Shown here piece after piece: positions 34,896-46,407 of a stretch of DNA of 64,000 nucleotides. Each line of letters begins with the position of its first letter. Positions within the stretch are counted from its first letter, which is position 1. The DNA is from Montifringilla adamsi (Eukaryota > Chordata > Aves > Passeriformes > Passeridae), in the NCBI GenBank assembly GCA_017590115.1, contig JAGGNK010015225.1, positions 372,001 to 436,000 on the forward strand, written 5' to 3'. The notes under the pieces were generated by a model, which searched no databases, was not told where the DNA came from, and saw nothing but the letters and a program-made list of their open reading frames with translations. The position numbers were made by a program, and so were the translations under genes.

Positions 34896-36751
34896 TCCTC
34901 AGAAGGTATAAAGGAGGTCCACTGGTGTGCTTTATTTAACATTTTCTGAGGAATATTCTCACTGGAGCCAATGGGAACTAAGAGCTGATGTCCCCAGGAA
35001 GAGTTTGGAAAATTTCAATGAACTGCCTCTGGATTTCCCCAGGAACTCCTGGTTGGTTAGCCAAGCACAGATGTTCCTCAGGAGGAGATGCTGACAGCTT
35101 TGCCTACACTTGAAGAAACAGACTTTGAGTACAAAGCAATGGAAAAAGGCTTAAACATGTGAAATGCTATGGGTCAGAGTGGAGGTCACTCAGCTCAGTC
35201 CAGGCAGGAGCACAAACACCCTGAGGAGAGCAGTGTGCTCGTTTCAGAGACTGCTGATATCTCTGCTGGGCTGCTTTGTACCTCTCTGAGCCACAGAGGG
35301 GGACTTAGGAGCGTTTCCATCCAAGCCACAAGTAATTTTATCTGCCAGCTAAAGTGCTTCTCAGGGACAGCAGCCTCCAGGAGGAGGAAGATGTGGAATG
35401 CTGGCAGTGACACCTGAGTCAGCACCGTGTTGTGAGCAGGGGCAGAAGGAGCTGAGATATTCCAGCTGTGCCCAAAGAGCTGCCCCAGGAAAAGTTGCCA
35501 AGGCAGGTTAAAAAGTCTGTCCATCTGCACACATGGGTTCAGCTCGTGTGAGTGTGTTTGTGCCTGTGCAAACTACTCTGAATGACCTTAAGGTCTTCCA
35601 CAGCTTGGGAACTGCTGAGCTAAGCCCTTCCAGTGGCCCCAGTCCTTGGAATATCCATACAGCTGCCAAGGAAAATCAATGGAAAGAGCTGAGTGGTGGA
35701 GCCAGGCTTCTGACTGAAAATGGTGTTTTGCCACCGGGACTTGAGGCTGACAAAAAGGCTTTAAATATTGAATGTATCATGACAAGAATTCTGTCTTCAG
35801 GAGGGGCTACTTTCTCAGAGCCTGAGTCCATTTCCTCTGGGTATTTGTCCTTTAATGAGTCCCCCTGATCAGAGAGACTCTGTCTGGGAGCTCTCAGGCA
35901 CCTCCTGATCTGCTCTGTCCCACTGGAGGAGGAGCTGTGATCCACAGGATGGAGTTTGGTCTCTGTGCAGCAGGGATGGAATCCATTATTTCCTTTGAAA
36001 GTGATGACTCTGCCTTTGGATTGGCATTGGAATTGGACTGTCCCTGACTTCAAAAGACCGAGAGGATCTCTTATCAAACATCTTCAAAAACTGTGAAAGG
36101 AAGACTGGGAAATGCCAGCCAATTTCCTCTGTTTTTGTAGGAACATGTTTATGTTTTGCAAGTTCTAACTCTGAAAAATAAGTTGGCTTGAATTAATATG
36201 CAGCATGTTTGGTTTTTGCTGTTTGTGTGTATGTGCACTTTATTTAATTCCCAGACATTGCCTCTGACTTGTTTTCTCAGAAAGGATTGTAATATTTCTT
36301 TTGTTGCTTTTCAACATTACTCTGTGTGTGTGGTGCAAATTCTCATTTATTTCTTTGCTGCAAATGAGTGCTTAATAATAAATAATTTTAAAAAAGCAAA
36401 CCCACCCCTTCTATTTCCTATTTTGAAGAAAAGCTACAGAAATGACTCAGAACTGAGGGGAAAACTGAGAATGGCTGTGATATCACAGGGTAAGGGATGG
36501 AGGCGGGGAGTTGTGTAGACTCAATGTCTCTGTTGTTTTGCAAGGGAGGAGTTGCAGCAATATTGTCACCCCACAACCCTTTGCATCATGTCACCCTTCA
36601 GTCCTACATTTTGGGGATGAAAGAGAAGGCCCAGCCACGGAACTGAGTCCCACAACTCCCCCATGGAAGTCCTCAATCCAATTTCTTCCAATGTCAAACA
36701 GGCCCAGGGGATACAGAAGGGAATCCTCCAAGAATGTTCCTTGAGTTTCAT
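34896..36751. other. Unique non-coding stretch
   Basis: No gene or repeat recognised. Open frames up to 133 codons show no domain. Confidence 0.5.
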
Positions 36752-37058
36752 TCATGGAATCACAGAATCCTAAAATGGTTTGGGTTGGAAGGGAACTTCA
36801 AAGTTTATCTCATTCCACCTCCTGCCATTGTCAGGGGCACCTTTCACTGGACCAGGCTGCTCCAAGCCCTGTCCAACCTGACCTTGGACACTTCCAGGGA
36901 TGGACATCTAAACACCTTTCTAAACAGCCAGTGTTTCTGCACTCTTACCATAAAAATTTTCTTCTTTATGTGTAGTTTGAATCTACACTCATTTAGTTTG
37001 AAACCTTTAGTTTGAAACTCTTTGTCCTATCACTATGGGTTCTTGTAAAAAATCTGTC
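36752..37058 (-). mobile_element. CR1 LINE fragment, antisense, with 3' tail
   Basis: 'catggaatcacagaatccta', 'aatggtttgggttggaaggg', 'aggctgctccaagccctgtc' and 'ttggacacttccagggatgg', extending through 'tttgtcctatcactatgg'. A 14 bp 'tttagtttgaaacc' unit is duplicated at about 36990-37015. Confidence 0.93.
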
Positions 37059-38164
37059 TTCATCTTTGCAGGCAAACACTTCACCACAGCTTTCTAATTT
37101 TTAACTTCTAATTTTTCAAACTCACCACCTTCCCCTCTCAAAAGAAAAGAACTCTCTAAATCTTTCAGATAGAGGATTCAGCCTTTTTGGTGAAAACCAT
37201 GTTTTGTTGGTTTGTTTTTCCCACTTCTGGGGCTTTCACAAAACAAACAAACAAACAAACACACAGAGAAAAGCCACTATAGGAAAACACTTCCACTCAC
37301 AAAACAAACAAAAATTTGGTCCCTTGAAAAAGCATCCACTCAAAACACTCGGTTTGTTTTCCACAAAACTTTAGAGGGAATTTAAAATCCAACCCCTGAC
37401 TTGTGCTAAGCTCAAAGTACAAGAGGTTGGATGCCAACAGGAAACCTTCAGAGGTAGAGGTCACTCAGACCTCCCATGCAGGGAATCACATTTCAGGTGG
37501 GGTAAGATTTATGCTGCTCTGCAATCTTCCAAGGATTTAGTTAATGTCCTTCTCAGTTTGCTCTGTAGCTTACACACTGCTCAGACTATCCATGTTTTTA
37601 TATCCTACATTCCCACCCCATTTTCAAACTCTAAACTTAAATTGCACTTCTTGGGATTGGTAGTGAAGGAATTATTTAATTTCCCTGGTAAAAACACTTC
37701 TGCAGGAGATGAGAATGGGATTTGCTCATGGACACCCCAGCACCTAGTCACACCAGTTAAACTCATGGAAACACAAGTGTAAGGGCTGATTAATTTGTTT
37801 TCCTTCCAGTCATTTCAAGGATGGCTTTCTGATTTCCAAGAGAGCACAGAGACTTTCTGACACCTGAGAATGAGCAATGCTGCTTCAATACATCACTTTT
37901 TTAACACATCAGCCTTCTGGCATGCTGAAGTGTGGCATTCAGTAAGGAATGGAAAAAAAATATGGGTGAGGGTAGATCTTGGGGCTCTGCTGAGGCACAA
38001 GGGTTTTGAGAAGCAAAGTTGAGGACAGGGGCTGAGAGAGGGAATTGCTGTCAAAATAGGGGAGAGTGATGCATCTTCCCAAAATGGTTTTGAGGGTACC
38101 CTCACAGCCAGGGAGTAAAACCATTACAGACTTCCAGGCTTCCACTACTTAAAGGGGTTGTAAA
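37059..38164. other. Unique non-coding stretch
   Basis: No gene recognised. It contains a (CAAA)n run. Confidence 0.5.
37241..37266. repeat. (CAAA)n microsatellite
   Basis: About six CAAA units, with two further 'acaaaacaaac'-like patches downstream. Confidence 0.92.
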
Positions 38165-38468
38165 AAAGAGGGAGAGTGTGTTTTTACAGGGACAGAGAGT
38201 GATAGGAAGAGGGAAAACACTTTTAAACTAAAAAAGGAGATTTTCAGATGAGATATTAGGAAGGAATTCTTCCCTGTGAGGGTGGGGAGGCACAAGCTGC
38301 CCAGAGAAGCTCTGGCTGTTCCTGGATCCCTGGAAGTGTCCAAAACCAGGTTGGACAAGGCTTGGAGCAGCCTGGGATAGTGGAAGGTGTCCCTGCCCAT
38401 GGCTGGGGGTGGCACTGGATGATCTTTAAGGTCTCTCCCAACCCAAACCACCCCAGGGTTCCATGACT
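38165..38468 (+). mobile_element. CR1 LINE fragment, sense, with 3' end
   Basis: 'gagatattaggaaggaattc', 'ttccctgtgagggtggggag', 'ctggatccctggaagtgtcc', 'gtggaaggtgtccctgccca' and 'ctcccaacccaaaccacccc', ending 'ttccatgactg'. The tail is mutated. Confidence 0.95.
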
Positions 38469-41020
38469 GCCTGTGTTGGTTACCACTGGGCTGTGTAAGT
38501 GAAGTCCCAGCTATATTCCATCACCTTTCTGCATTAACCACAGCCAGCCTGTGAACCACAGCCAGCCCAGAGAATGCTTATCTTGGGAAAAATGTTCCTG
38601 CAGGGCATGGGGTTGTTGTCACAAGATGGTTTGCAGCATCCTCTGGCCCCGGTCCTTTCTGCAGTGCAGAAATGAGCAGCCACCCTTCCACAGCTTCTTG
38701 CTGAGGAACTGGTTGCTCTTTTCTTTCCTTTTTGTATTTATACCTTCCTCCTCCAAAGCCTCAGCAAACAACAGGATCTCCTTGGCAGAGGAGCAAACCA
38801 GGCTGGGAGAGAGGCAGCAGGGACAGTTTCTGTTCCCTTGTCCAGCCAGGACTCCTCCCAGAGCACCATCTGGCAGCCTACCAGCTCCTGGGCTTTAAAC
38901 ACTTTTTTTTTTTTTTTTCCCAGATTTTCCCCATCTCCCTTTAGTTTTTCCTCTTCTTAGAGAGGTGTGTTTGGCTTTGGTAGGACAGGCTAACCTTGTC
39001 TGTAACAGGAAAGGCAACAGAAGTGTGGCTGCAAGCAGACCCCAGGGGAAAGGTCCAGGCAGGGCAAGCACATGTAATATCCCTGTTCAGATATTTTCCA
39101 GCTTCCAGTTATTTTCAGAAGTTTGTCTCGCTGGGAGCCCCCAGGGGATCTCTCTTTTCAATACTTGTCTTCTACAGCCTGAGACCAGACGTCTCAATTG
39201 GAGACACAGCCTCTTAAGCATTCATATTTAATAACACTTGTTATTTAACTCCATTAAAACGTGCTGGGAGGTTTCTCTTCACCAAACAGGAGGGAAGTGT
39301 TTTTTTCAGGGCAGGCTCTGGGAGGATGACTGCTAGGCAGAGATCTGAGCTGTGTTGACATGTGTATGTTACAGCTTCATCTTTAACCTCTGTCCTCATG
39401 GAGCCAGCTGGGAGATGAGGCTGGAATTAACCTTTCCCCACTGCAGGACGCCCACAGCTCTCCTTACTGGAAAGTTTTCTCTTTTCCCTTTTTTAATTAT
39501 AGTGATTCCGTGCAGCTGTCGGCATCTTCCTGCTCCTCCTGTTAACACCAGATTTGTAAGGAGGGTCTCTTCTCAGGAAGGCAGCTGCTTTTTGTCATTC
39601 CTTCACTTAATTAGGATGTAAGCTTCTTCTACAATCAGAAATCACTTTGGGCTCCTTGTTGAGCACTCATCTGAGTTAGAGTTCCTCAAGGGAAAGCAAT
39701 GCTCAGGCCCTGCTCACAGTCTGGGTTTGCATGGTGCAGCCAGCTAATATTTATTGGATCTGGTAGCAGTTTGCTACACACAGAGATGTGTTTTTGACAG
39801 TTTTCCTGCACTCCCAGAGCTGGCTGCCACCTCATCTTTGACATTAACCAAATTTGGAGGGAGCACCCAAACCAAGAGCTGGATCTGGCCACCCTCATAG
39901 AAGTGATCAACAGCTGAGCATGAACCAGGAGCAATGGGCAGTGAGAACAGACAAATACAGCTATGAGATCAAATTCTTTCTCCATTTCAAATTTATGTAA
40001 ACTCTTCTTATTCTCTTCTGCCTTAGTGACTGTGGTGCTGCAGCTGTCCAGAGCTTAGGGCCCTGCTTGTATGAGAGCACCAACAAGTAAAATCATCCCT
40101 TCAAGGCTGCTAATTTCACAGCTAATTGGAAAATACCAGCACAGGGCTGCTGCAGAGGCACTGTCTGGACCATATTTTAGATTCAAAATGTATCCTGAGC
40201 TCATGAAAAATTCACCTGGTGTTGCTTATTGGGGCAAACAGAGGCAGAACCTGCTCCACACCACCAGATAGTTAAAGGTCAGGAACTTCAGATCATGTAT
40301 CCTGAGAGCTGCGAAAAGCAGAAATGAGGTAGAAATCCCATGTTTTCAGCAAATTTTATTGTGCTTTGGTCATGTTTATTGTTCATCCTCAGCCACTGAG
40401 ACTGCTGTATGAGATTCTTGGGCTTTGTCTGTAAAGAACTGAGAATTTCTAGGAAAAAAAAAATGAACCATTATATTATCAATAATGTTAAATGTAACAT
40501 TAGATTCTAAATCCCACAGAAGTCAAAGTTTTCCTTATTTTATATGCTGACTATTCTGAGCATAAAACACTGGTGAATTTTCAACATTCAGTTGTTTCAG
40601 AAATATCTGGACTTTTCCCTGCTGTAGAGCAACTGTGGAAAAGGAGCTGCACTGAGCAGCTTTTCACCATGAAGACCCAGGAAGGAAGGTGAGAGGTCTC
40701 TGTACACCTCTCAGTTCATCAGTGCTCCATCTCTGCTGGTGGAAAAGGTTTTGCTGGGAAGGGAAGCACATTTCCCTAGGGAACAATCTCAAAGGATGAT
40801 TAGACAATGCCCAGTGATGGGCAGGCAAGCTCAGGGTCATGGTTTGTGGAAGTCCTCAGTGTGGACCCAGACTGCAAACACCCTGATGGCAGAGAGTCAC
40901 TCCAGTGGCAGCATTCCCTGGGGAAAAATGTGGAATGTCAAGCTCAGGACCTCTGTCATGGTCTACTAGATGCAAAAGCTTGGACTTGTGAGGCTTGAAG
41001 ACTGTCCCTGCAAAGGCAAA
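38469..41020. other. Unique non-coding stretch
   Basis: No gene recognised. A 14 bp unit 'aaccacagccagcc' is repeated at 38536 and 38553. A T-run lies at 38899-38918. Confidence 0.5.
38899..38918. repeat. Poly(T) run
   Basis: A long thymine tract followed by 'cccagattttcccc'. Confidence 0.9.
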
Positions 41021-41116
41021 TAATGTGGATTTTTCCTTGCAGGCCATTTTGCAGAAATATGCTGTGATTAATTTGGATTTTTTCTTGCAGGTCATTTTGC
41101 AGAAATGTGCTCCCAC
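41021..41116. repeat. 48 bp tandem duplication
   Basis: Two units (41021-41068 and 41069-41116) share 'ttttccttgcaggccatttt' and 'gcagaaatatgct', with about six differences. Each carries a pyrimidine tract plus CAGG that looks like a splice acceptor. The 3' tail of an antisense CR1 begins ~22 bp downstream. Confidence 0.9.
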
Positions 41117-41138
41117 ACTCTTCAGGGCCCTCCAGGTC

Positions 41139-41275
41139 ATGGAATTGTAGAGTCATGGAATGGTTTGGGTTACAAGGGACCCTTAAAGGTCACTTGGTCC
41201 TACCTTCTGCAATGAGAAGAGACATCTCCCACTGCATCAGGTTGTTCAGAGCCCTGTTTGACCTGCCAGGGGTGC
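41139..41275 (-). mobile_element. CR1 LINE fragment, antisense, with 3' tail
   Basis: 'catggaattgtagagtcatg', 'gaatggtttgggttacaagg', 'gacatctcccactgcatcag' and 'gagccctgtttgacctgcca' match the reverse-complemented CR1 tail. Confidence 0.9.
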
Positions 41276-43302
41276 AGAAGGACAGGAGCTGGATTATCAG
41301 GGATTTCCTTGGATGGGTGTCAGAGGCCACCTCTGGGACAGCTTCTGCCTCTACTTTGCTCAGCAGAAGTTCAAAGCCTCCTTCCTCTCCAGGTCCCCAG
41401 ACAAACTTCCCAAACTGCCAAAATCAAGGACCAAATGTCTTGGCTTCTAGAGAAGAACTGTGGAAATGATTCACACCATTTAATGGATGACAGGAAGGTC
41501 TCTGCCACTGTGCAACGGAGATAATGTGCCGTGGAGCCAGGGCAGGACAGATCCAGAGGTTTCCTTCTCTGCATGGCTTCTGGCACCTTTATCAGGGCTG
41601 ATACAAGCATGAATATCCCCAGAGGATGGTGTGGAAGCTGGCACCATCCCTTTAGCACTTGCTCAAAGGATATAACCACAAACTCCTCCAGATCTCCCTT
41701 TTTAATGCAATCAGTTTTCAAAAGCTCTCCTCCTCATCACCCAGCCTGACGGGGTTAAACACCTCGGAGGAGGCTGGAATGTTTTTAATCCCACTGATTT
41801 ATTAAAATTGTCTAAAGATAGCCAGCTGCAAGAGATAAAACTGCTGCCCTCTGCACTTCAGAAAGGTCCTCCCTGAGCCAGCTCTGCACGGAAAGCATTG
41901 GCAGTGGCTGGGTGCCCTCTGGAACGTGGTGGTACCTGTGCTGCCCAAATCCATCCCTGGCCATGTTTCCAGCTGGGCTGCCTTCTGCCAGCTCTGGCAT
42001 CTTCCCTGTTCAGAGGATTCATGGACAGAAGTGTTGTGGTGGCAGTGGAGGTGGGCATCAAGCTGCTCCCAAAAGGATTTCAAGTTATAGGAGCAAGAGT
42101 AGAAACAAACAAAACAAAAAAAAAAAAAAAATCATGGCAAAGTGAGAGGGATTTTTATTTATCCCTGAAGGGGAAATTTTGGGAATTTGCACACACTCTT
42201 TTGGGGTCTTTACCTGATGATCTGGAAGATAAAATGGGTGCTCACTAATGTTTTACTGCCCTTCAAATCCCTGCTATGATAAGATCTGAGTGGTGCCTTG
42301 CTCTTCCCCTCCCAGCTGCACTCCCTGGACCACCAAAAGAGCTCTGGTCGATGCAGTGCTGCAAACCTCACCTTTCAAGATCAGTGCTTGAGGCTGGGGA
42401 AAGGGGGAAAAAAGGCATCCAAATTTCTACCCTGCACATTTTCTGCCTGTAATAAATGGTTGCACAAGGCAGAGTTCAGAGATCTCTGCACTCCAGGCCA
42501 AAGTGGGGCTCTGCAGGACGTGACAGCTTTGATTTGTGCCTGTCCAGAGCCCACCAGAGACAAAAGACAGTGTCAGGAGTAATGGAATGAGCGTGGCAGG
42601 CAGACCCAGCAGTGCCCTTATCAGCGGGGGGAGGCAGAGCAGATCCCAGGAGCAGAGCAGACCAGGTACCAGGAACCAGATCTTAAGGTTGCATTCCTCA
42701 CATACGTGGGATTGCCTGCAGTCCCCCCTCAGTTTTCTCTGCAAATTGAAAATCTAAAATCTGCAAGGGAGAAAAAAAAAAAAAAGTCTTAGTGAATAAA
42801 AGGTAATTAATTTTCTGCTCTGTATTAATCTATAAAGTAATACAGCATGAAGAAATCCTTAGCCCAACTTGGAGGGAGTGTATTGTTTAAACCCCAGGAG
42901 AAGAAATGTTTAATTTAATTTCACAGGTAGCTATTTTGCAAAGCCTCTGAGGGAGGAAACTGCCAATACCGCCACTCCAAGAGTTTGACACGATATAATT
43001 TATGTTACCTTTGTACTGAGAGGCCTCAGAATGTTGCACACACATGTGGGCACCCACACACGCCCACAGAGAAACCCTCCCGTGAACTTCCAATGCAACA
43101 ACACAAAAGAAAGCAGGGGAAAAATGGAAAGGAGCAGTGGAGTTGGCCAAAGTCTCAACACAAGCCTGTGCTGAGCCAAGAGAGGGATTTCTGGTATCCC
43201 ATGACCCTGTGCTGGCTCTTCCCTTGGGATCACATTGCTCTCCTGCCTGCCTTTATTTTTGCAAGGATTAGGACACAAATAATGTCTACAGGAATGATGT
43301 TT
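41276..43302. other. Unique non-coding stretch
   Basis: No gene recognised. A-runs lie at 42117-42131 and 42771-42785. Open frames are short and without domains. Confidence 0.5.
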
Positions 43303-43535
43303 TATAGAATCACAGAATGTCCTGAGCTGGAAGGGACCCCCAAGCATCATCAGTGCATCTCCTGGCCCTGCACAGACACCCCAACAACCCCACCCTGTGC
43401 ATCCCTGGGAATGTTGTCCAAATGCTTCTGGAGCTTTCACAGCCTTGGGAATGTGGCCATTCCCTGGAGAGCCACCACGTCTGGGGGAAGAATATGTCCT
43501 AATATCCAGCCTACCCCCCCCAGCCCAGCTCTGTG
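43303..43535 (-). mobile_element. CR1 LINE fragment, antisense, with 3' tail
   Basis: 'tagaatcacagaatgtcctg', 'agctggaagggacccccaag', 'ctggccctgcacagacaccc' and 'ccaacaaccccaccctgtgc' are the reverse complement of the CR1 subfamily seen in sense at 57375-57655. The two largest open frames nearby (42985-43725 + and 43000-43662 -) run through it and are not genes. Confidence 0.93.
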
Positions 43536-43939
43536 CCATTTTTTGCCACTGTTGGTGGCCTGTCAGAATGGCACAGCCATGCCAAGGCTGCACAGCCTGT
43601 GCCCAGTGCTGATGCCAGCAGAAGTCACTGCTCTGCAGGGTAAGAGAGGGCACCTCACACACCGTCCACTCTCATTTCACCTCCCCAGCCATTCCAAACC
43701 TGAGGGAGTTTGCTGTGAACAGTGAGAGGTTTCAGTTTGCGTGGACAGAAAGCACTAATAATGTCACAGGCAGCCTAAAACTTTAATCCAAGCCCCAAGG
43801 GCTGTGATGGTTCAGTGCTTTCTGGCAGAAGTTTTATTTCATTAACTCCACTGGGGCTTGATTTACCCTTATCTAAAAATGGGAAGAGCCTTTTTCCCAT
43901 GTTATTCCCATCAGGCAATGATCAGACCTGCTGAAAGAT
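43536..43939. other. Unique non-coding stretch
   Basis: Nothing recognised. Confidence 0.5.
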
Positions 43940-44052
43940 GGGACATGTGGTGCTTAGGGACGTGGTTTAGTGGTGACTTGGCAGTGCTGTGTTAATGGTT
44001 GGACTCAGGGACCTTGGAGGCCTTTTCCAACAAAATGATTCTATGATTCTGT
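43940..44052 (+). mobile_element. CR1 LINE 3' end, sense, with intact tail
   Basis: 'gggacatgtggtgcttaggg', 'acgtggtttagtggtgactt', 'tggttggactcagggacctt' and the tail 'gattctatgattctgtg' match the CR1 subfamily with 'gggacatggtttagtggtg'. Confidence 0.95.
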
Positions 44053-44141
44053 GATCTCTCACACCTGGGGTGGTGGAATTTCAGACTGGGTTTCCTCGAT
44101 CTCTCAGACATGGCTGGTGAAATTTCAGAGTTGGTTTCCTC
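44053..44141. repeat. 45 bp tandem duplication at a CR1 tail
   Basis: Units 44053-44097 and 44098-44141 both run from 'gatctctca' through 'aatttcagactgggtttcct'-type sequence with a few substitutions. The first unit starts immediately after the CR1 tail. Confidence 0.9.
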
Positions 44142-44242
44142 CTTCTCTCCTGCTGTAACTGCTTGTCTTTTCCTCCAAAATCCCCACCAGCCAGACTCAG
44201 CTGGGGTGAGCTCTGACTTCCAGCCTGTTTGCATGTTGATCC

Positions 44243-44715
44243 CATGGAATCATGGAACTATTTGGGTTGGAAAGAACCTAAAGATCATCCAGCTCCAATC
44301 TGCTCTGCCATGGGCAGGGACACATCCCACTATCCCAGGTTGTTCCAAGCCCTGTCCAACCTGGTCTTGGGCACTGCCAGGGATCCAGGGGCAGCCACAG
44401 CTTCTCTGGGCACCCTGTGCCAGGGCCTCACCACCCTCTGAGTGAAGAATCTTTTTCTAACATCTAAATTTCTCCTCTTTTAGTTTAAAATTGTTCCCCC
44501 TCATGCTGTCACTATCTGCTCTGTAAAAGTCCCTCTCCACCTCTTTTATTAACTCATTTCAAGTACTATAAGTCCACAATAAAATCTCCCTTGCCCCTTT
44601 TCTCCTCTGGGCTGAACAACCCAAACTTCCTCATTCTGTCTCCACAGCAGAGGTGCTCCAGCCCTGGAATTATCCTGGTGTCCTCCTCTGGACCTGCTCT
44701 GACAGATCCCACATC
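44243..44715 (-). mobile_element. CR1 LINE fragment, antisense, long, with 3' tail
   Basis: 'atggaatcatggaactattt', 'gggttggaaagaacctaaag', 'gatccaggggcagccacagc' and 'cctcaccaccctctgagtga', then 'gttccccctcatgctgtcac', 'gcagaggtgctccagccctg' and 'gtgtcctcctctggacctgc'. Confidence 0.95.
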
Positions 44716-45624
44716 TGACTGAGAAGGGATGAGACTAAAGCACCCCATAATATGCCAGGCTCAGGAAAAGGCACAGGAAAGCCTCAGGAAAAGCCACATT
44801 TCTCAGGCCCAAGCTGATCCTGCAGCCCGGGGTCTGCAGAGCAGACACAGCCCCCCCATTACAGCCCCAAGATGTGATTTTCATGAAGTTTTCACAGGGG
44901 TTTCTTGCCAAGGTCCCTGCTCTGATCCTGCTGGCCAAGTTGTGGCAGGGTGGGACAGCACAGCCCACATCAGTCCCTCTGCTGGAGAAAGGACTGAAGG
45001 GACTGGGGGTTATGTCCCAGGGGCATCCACTTAGCTCCTCTAATCCCTTTTCATTCCACAGCTGTCCCATGGCACTTTGCCACCCGCGAGCTTGTTGAGT
45101 GTGAAAGTCTCTTGCTTCACAGCTAGCTTTGCAAAATCTACGCTGTCCCTGCTCCAAGATAAACAGAGAAACCCAAGCAGCCTGTGAGAGCAGTCTCCTG
45201 ATGGGAGAGACCTGAGAGGGCAGATTAGAAAATAAAAGGAGCAAGAAATGTGTAAGTCCTGGCCAAATTATGACTAAGGCGAAGATAGGATAACGGCTTT
45301 CGGTTCTTTGAAGAGCGTAAACACCACGATGGGAAAGCAGATATGGTGAGGTGGAGGAGGCTGAGCAGAGAAAACATTTGCTGTGGGCTAGGACATGATT
45401 TGAGGCCATGAAGGAGGCTCAGAGGGAGGAGAAGGAGCCCTGTGGTTGCCGTCCATCCCACACGGACAAGCCCAGGTGTGGGGAGCACTCCTGGATGGCG
45501 TGGCAGTGGCAGGCTGACCTGGAATCAGATGGGAGGAGGCAGGGAAAGGAGGGAGCTGTTCCTGTGGTTTCTGGCAGCAGGGCTGGGTTTGCTCATTCCA
45601 CCCAGGGAACACCGTGTCCAGGGC
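44716..45624. other. Unique non-coding stretch
   Basis: No gene recognised. A minus-strand open frame of 224 codons (44735-45409) has no domain, signal or repeat that I know. It is the only long frame in the window not explained by a repeat, but length alone does not make it a gene. Confidence 0.45.
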
Positions 45625-46205
45625 TGCATCACACCTGGCAGCAGCTGCAGGGAGGGGAATTTCCCCCTCTGCTCTGCTCAGAGCTGCAGAGCTGCCTCCA
45701 GCCCTGGGCTTCCCAACATCAGAAGCATGTGGAGGTATTGGAGTGAGACCAAAGGAGGCCACAAAGGTGATCCCAGGGCTGGAGCCCCTCTGCTCTGGAG
45801 CTCTGGAGCCAGGCTGGAAGAGCTGGGGGTTTTCACCTGGAAAAGAGAAGGTTCTGGCTAAACCCAAGAGTTCTCTCCAGGGCTAAAGTGGCCCTATAAG
45901 AGAGAGTGGAACAGATCTTTTAGCAGGGCTGCACTGATTAGACAAGGGGCAATGGTTTTAAACTAAAAGAGGTTCCATTTATATAAAAATAAAACATTTT
46001 TTACAATGAGAATGGTAAAGCACTGGCACAGGTTGCCCACAAAGGTGGTCGATGCCCCATAAGTGGAAAGATTTGTGGACAGATTGGACAGGGCTTGGAC
46101 CAACCTGGTCTGGTGGAAGATGTCCCTGCCCAGTACAGGGGGTTGGACTAGAGGGTTTTGGAAGGTCCCTTCCAACCCAAACTGCTCCATAATTCTCTGA
46201 TTTAA
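45625..46205 (+). mobile_element. CR1 LINE fragment, sense, longest copy
   Basis: Reads from the end of the CR1 ORF2 region ('gggctgcatcacacctggca', 'cccctctgctctgctcagag') through 'gaggccacaaaggtgatccc', 'aggctggaagagctgggggt', 'tagacaaggggcaatggttt' and 'ggtctggtggaagatgtccc' to 'cccttccaacccaaactgct' and a decayed tail. It spans ~580 bp and is the least truncated CR1 here. No reverse transcriptase block is present. Confidence 0.95.
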
Positions 46206-46221
46206 CTAAGCACAGCTTGCA

Positions 46222-46285
46222 GCTTTCCTGCCACATCTGGGACACAAACTGTGTCTTTCCTGCCACATCTGGGATACAAACCATG
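46222..46285. repeat. 32 bp tandem duplication near a CR1 tail
   Basis: 'ctttcctgccacatctggga' followed by 'acacaaact' occurs at 46222 and again at 46254 with few differences, starting ~18 bp after the CR1 3' end. Confidence 0.9.
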
Positions 46286-46367
46286 CCACAGGGCTGAGGG
46301 ATGAAGAAGTGGTATAAAACCCCTTCTGTAAATTAAATACCTCTACCTTTAAAAGAACCTGGCCCTA

Positions 46368-46407
46368 GATGCCTGAGATCCCTGAATGCCCAGGGATCTC
46401 AGGCATC
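46368..46407. repeat. Perfect 17 bp inverted repeat (hairpin)
   Basis: Arms 'gatgcctgagatccctg' (46368-46384) and its exact reverse complement (46391-46407) flank a 6-base loop. Pairing does not extend beyond the arms. It is too short for a typical pre-miRNA stem. Confidence 0.93.

Noticed and set aside
42985..43725. Largest + strand open frame (246 codons) and overlapping minus frame (220 codons) as a gene
   Set aside because: Both run through the antisense CR1 at 43303-43535 and show no domain; they are open by chance and by repeat composition.
46368..46407. microRNA precursor
   Set aside because: The stem is only 17 bp with a 6-base loop and pairing does not extend, shorter than a normal pre-miRNA.
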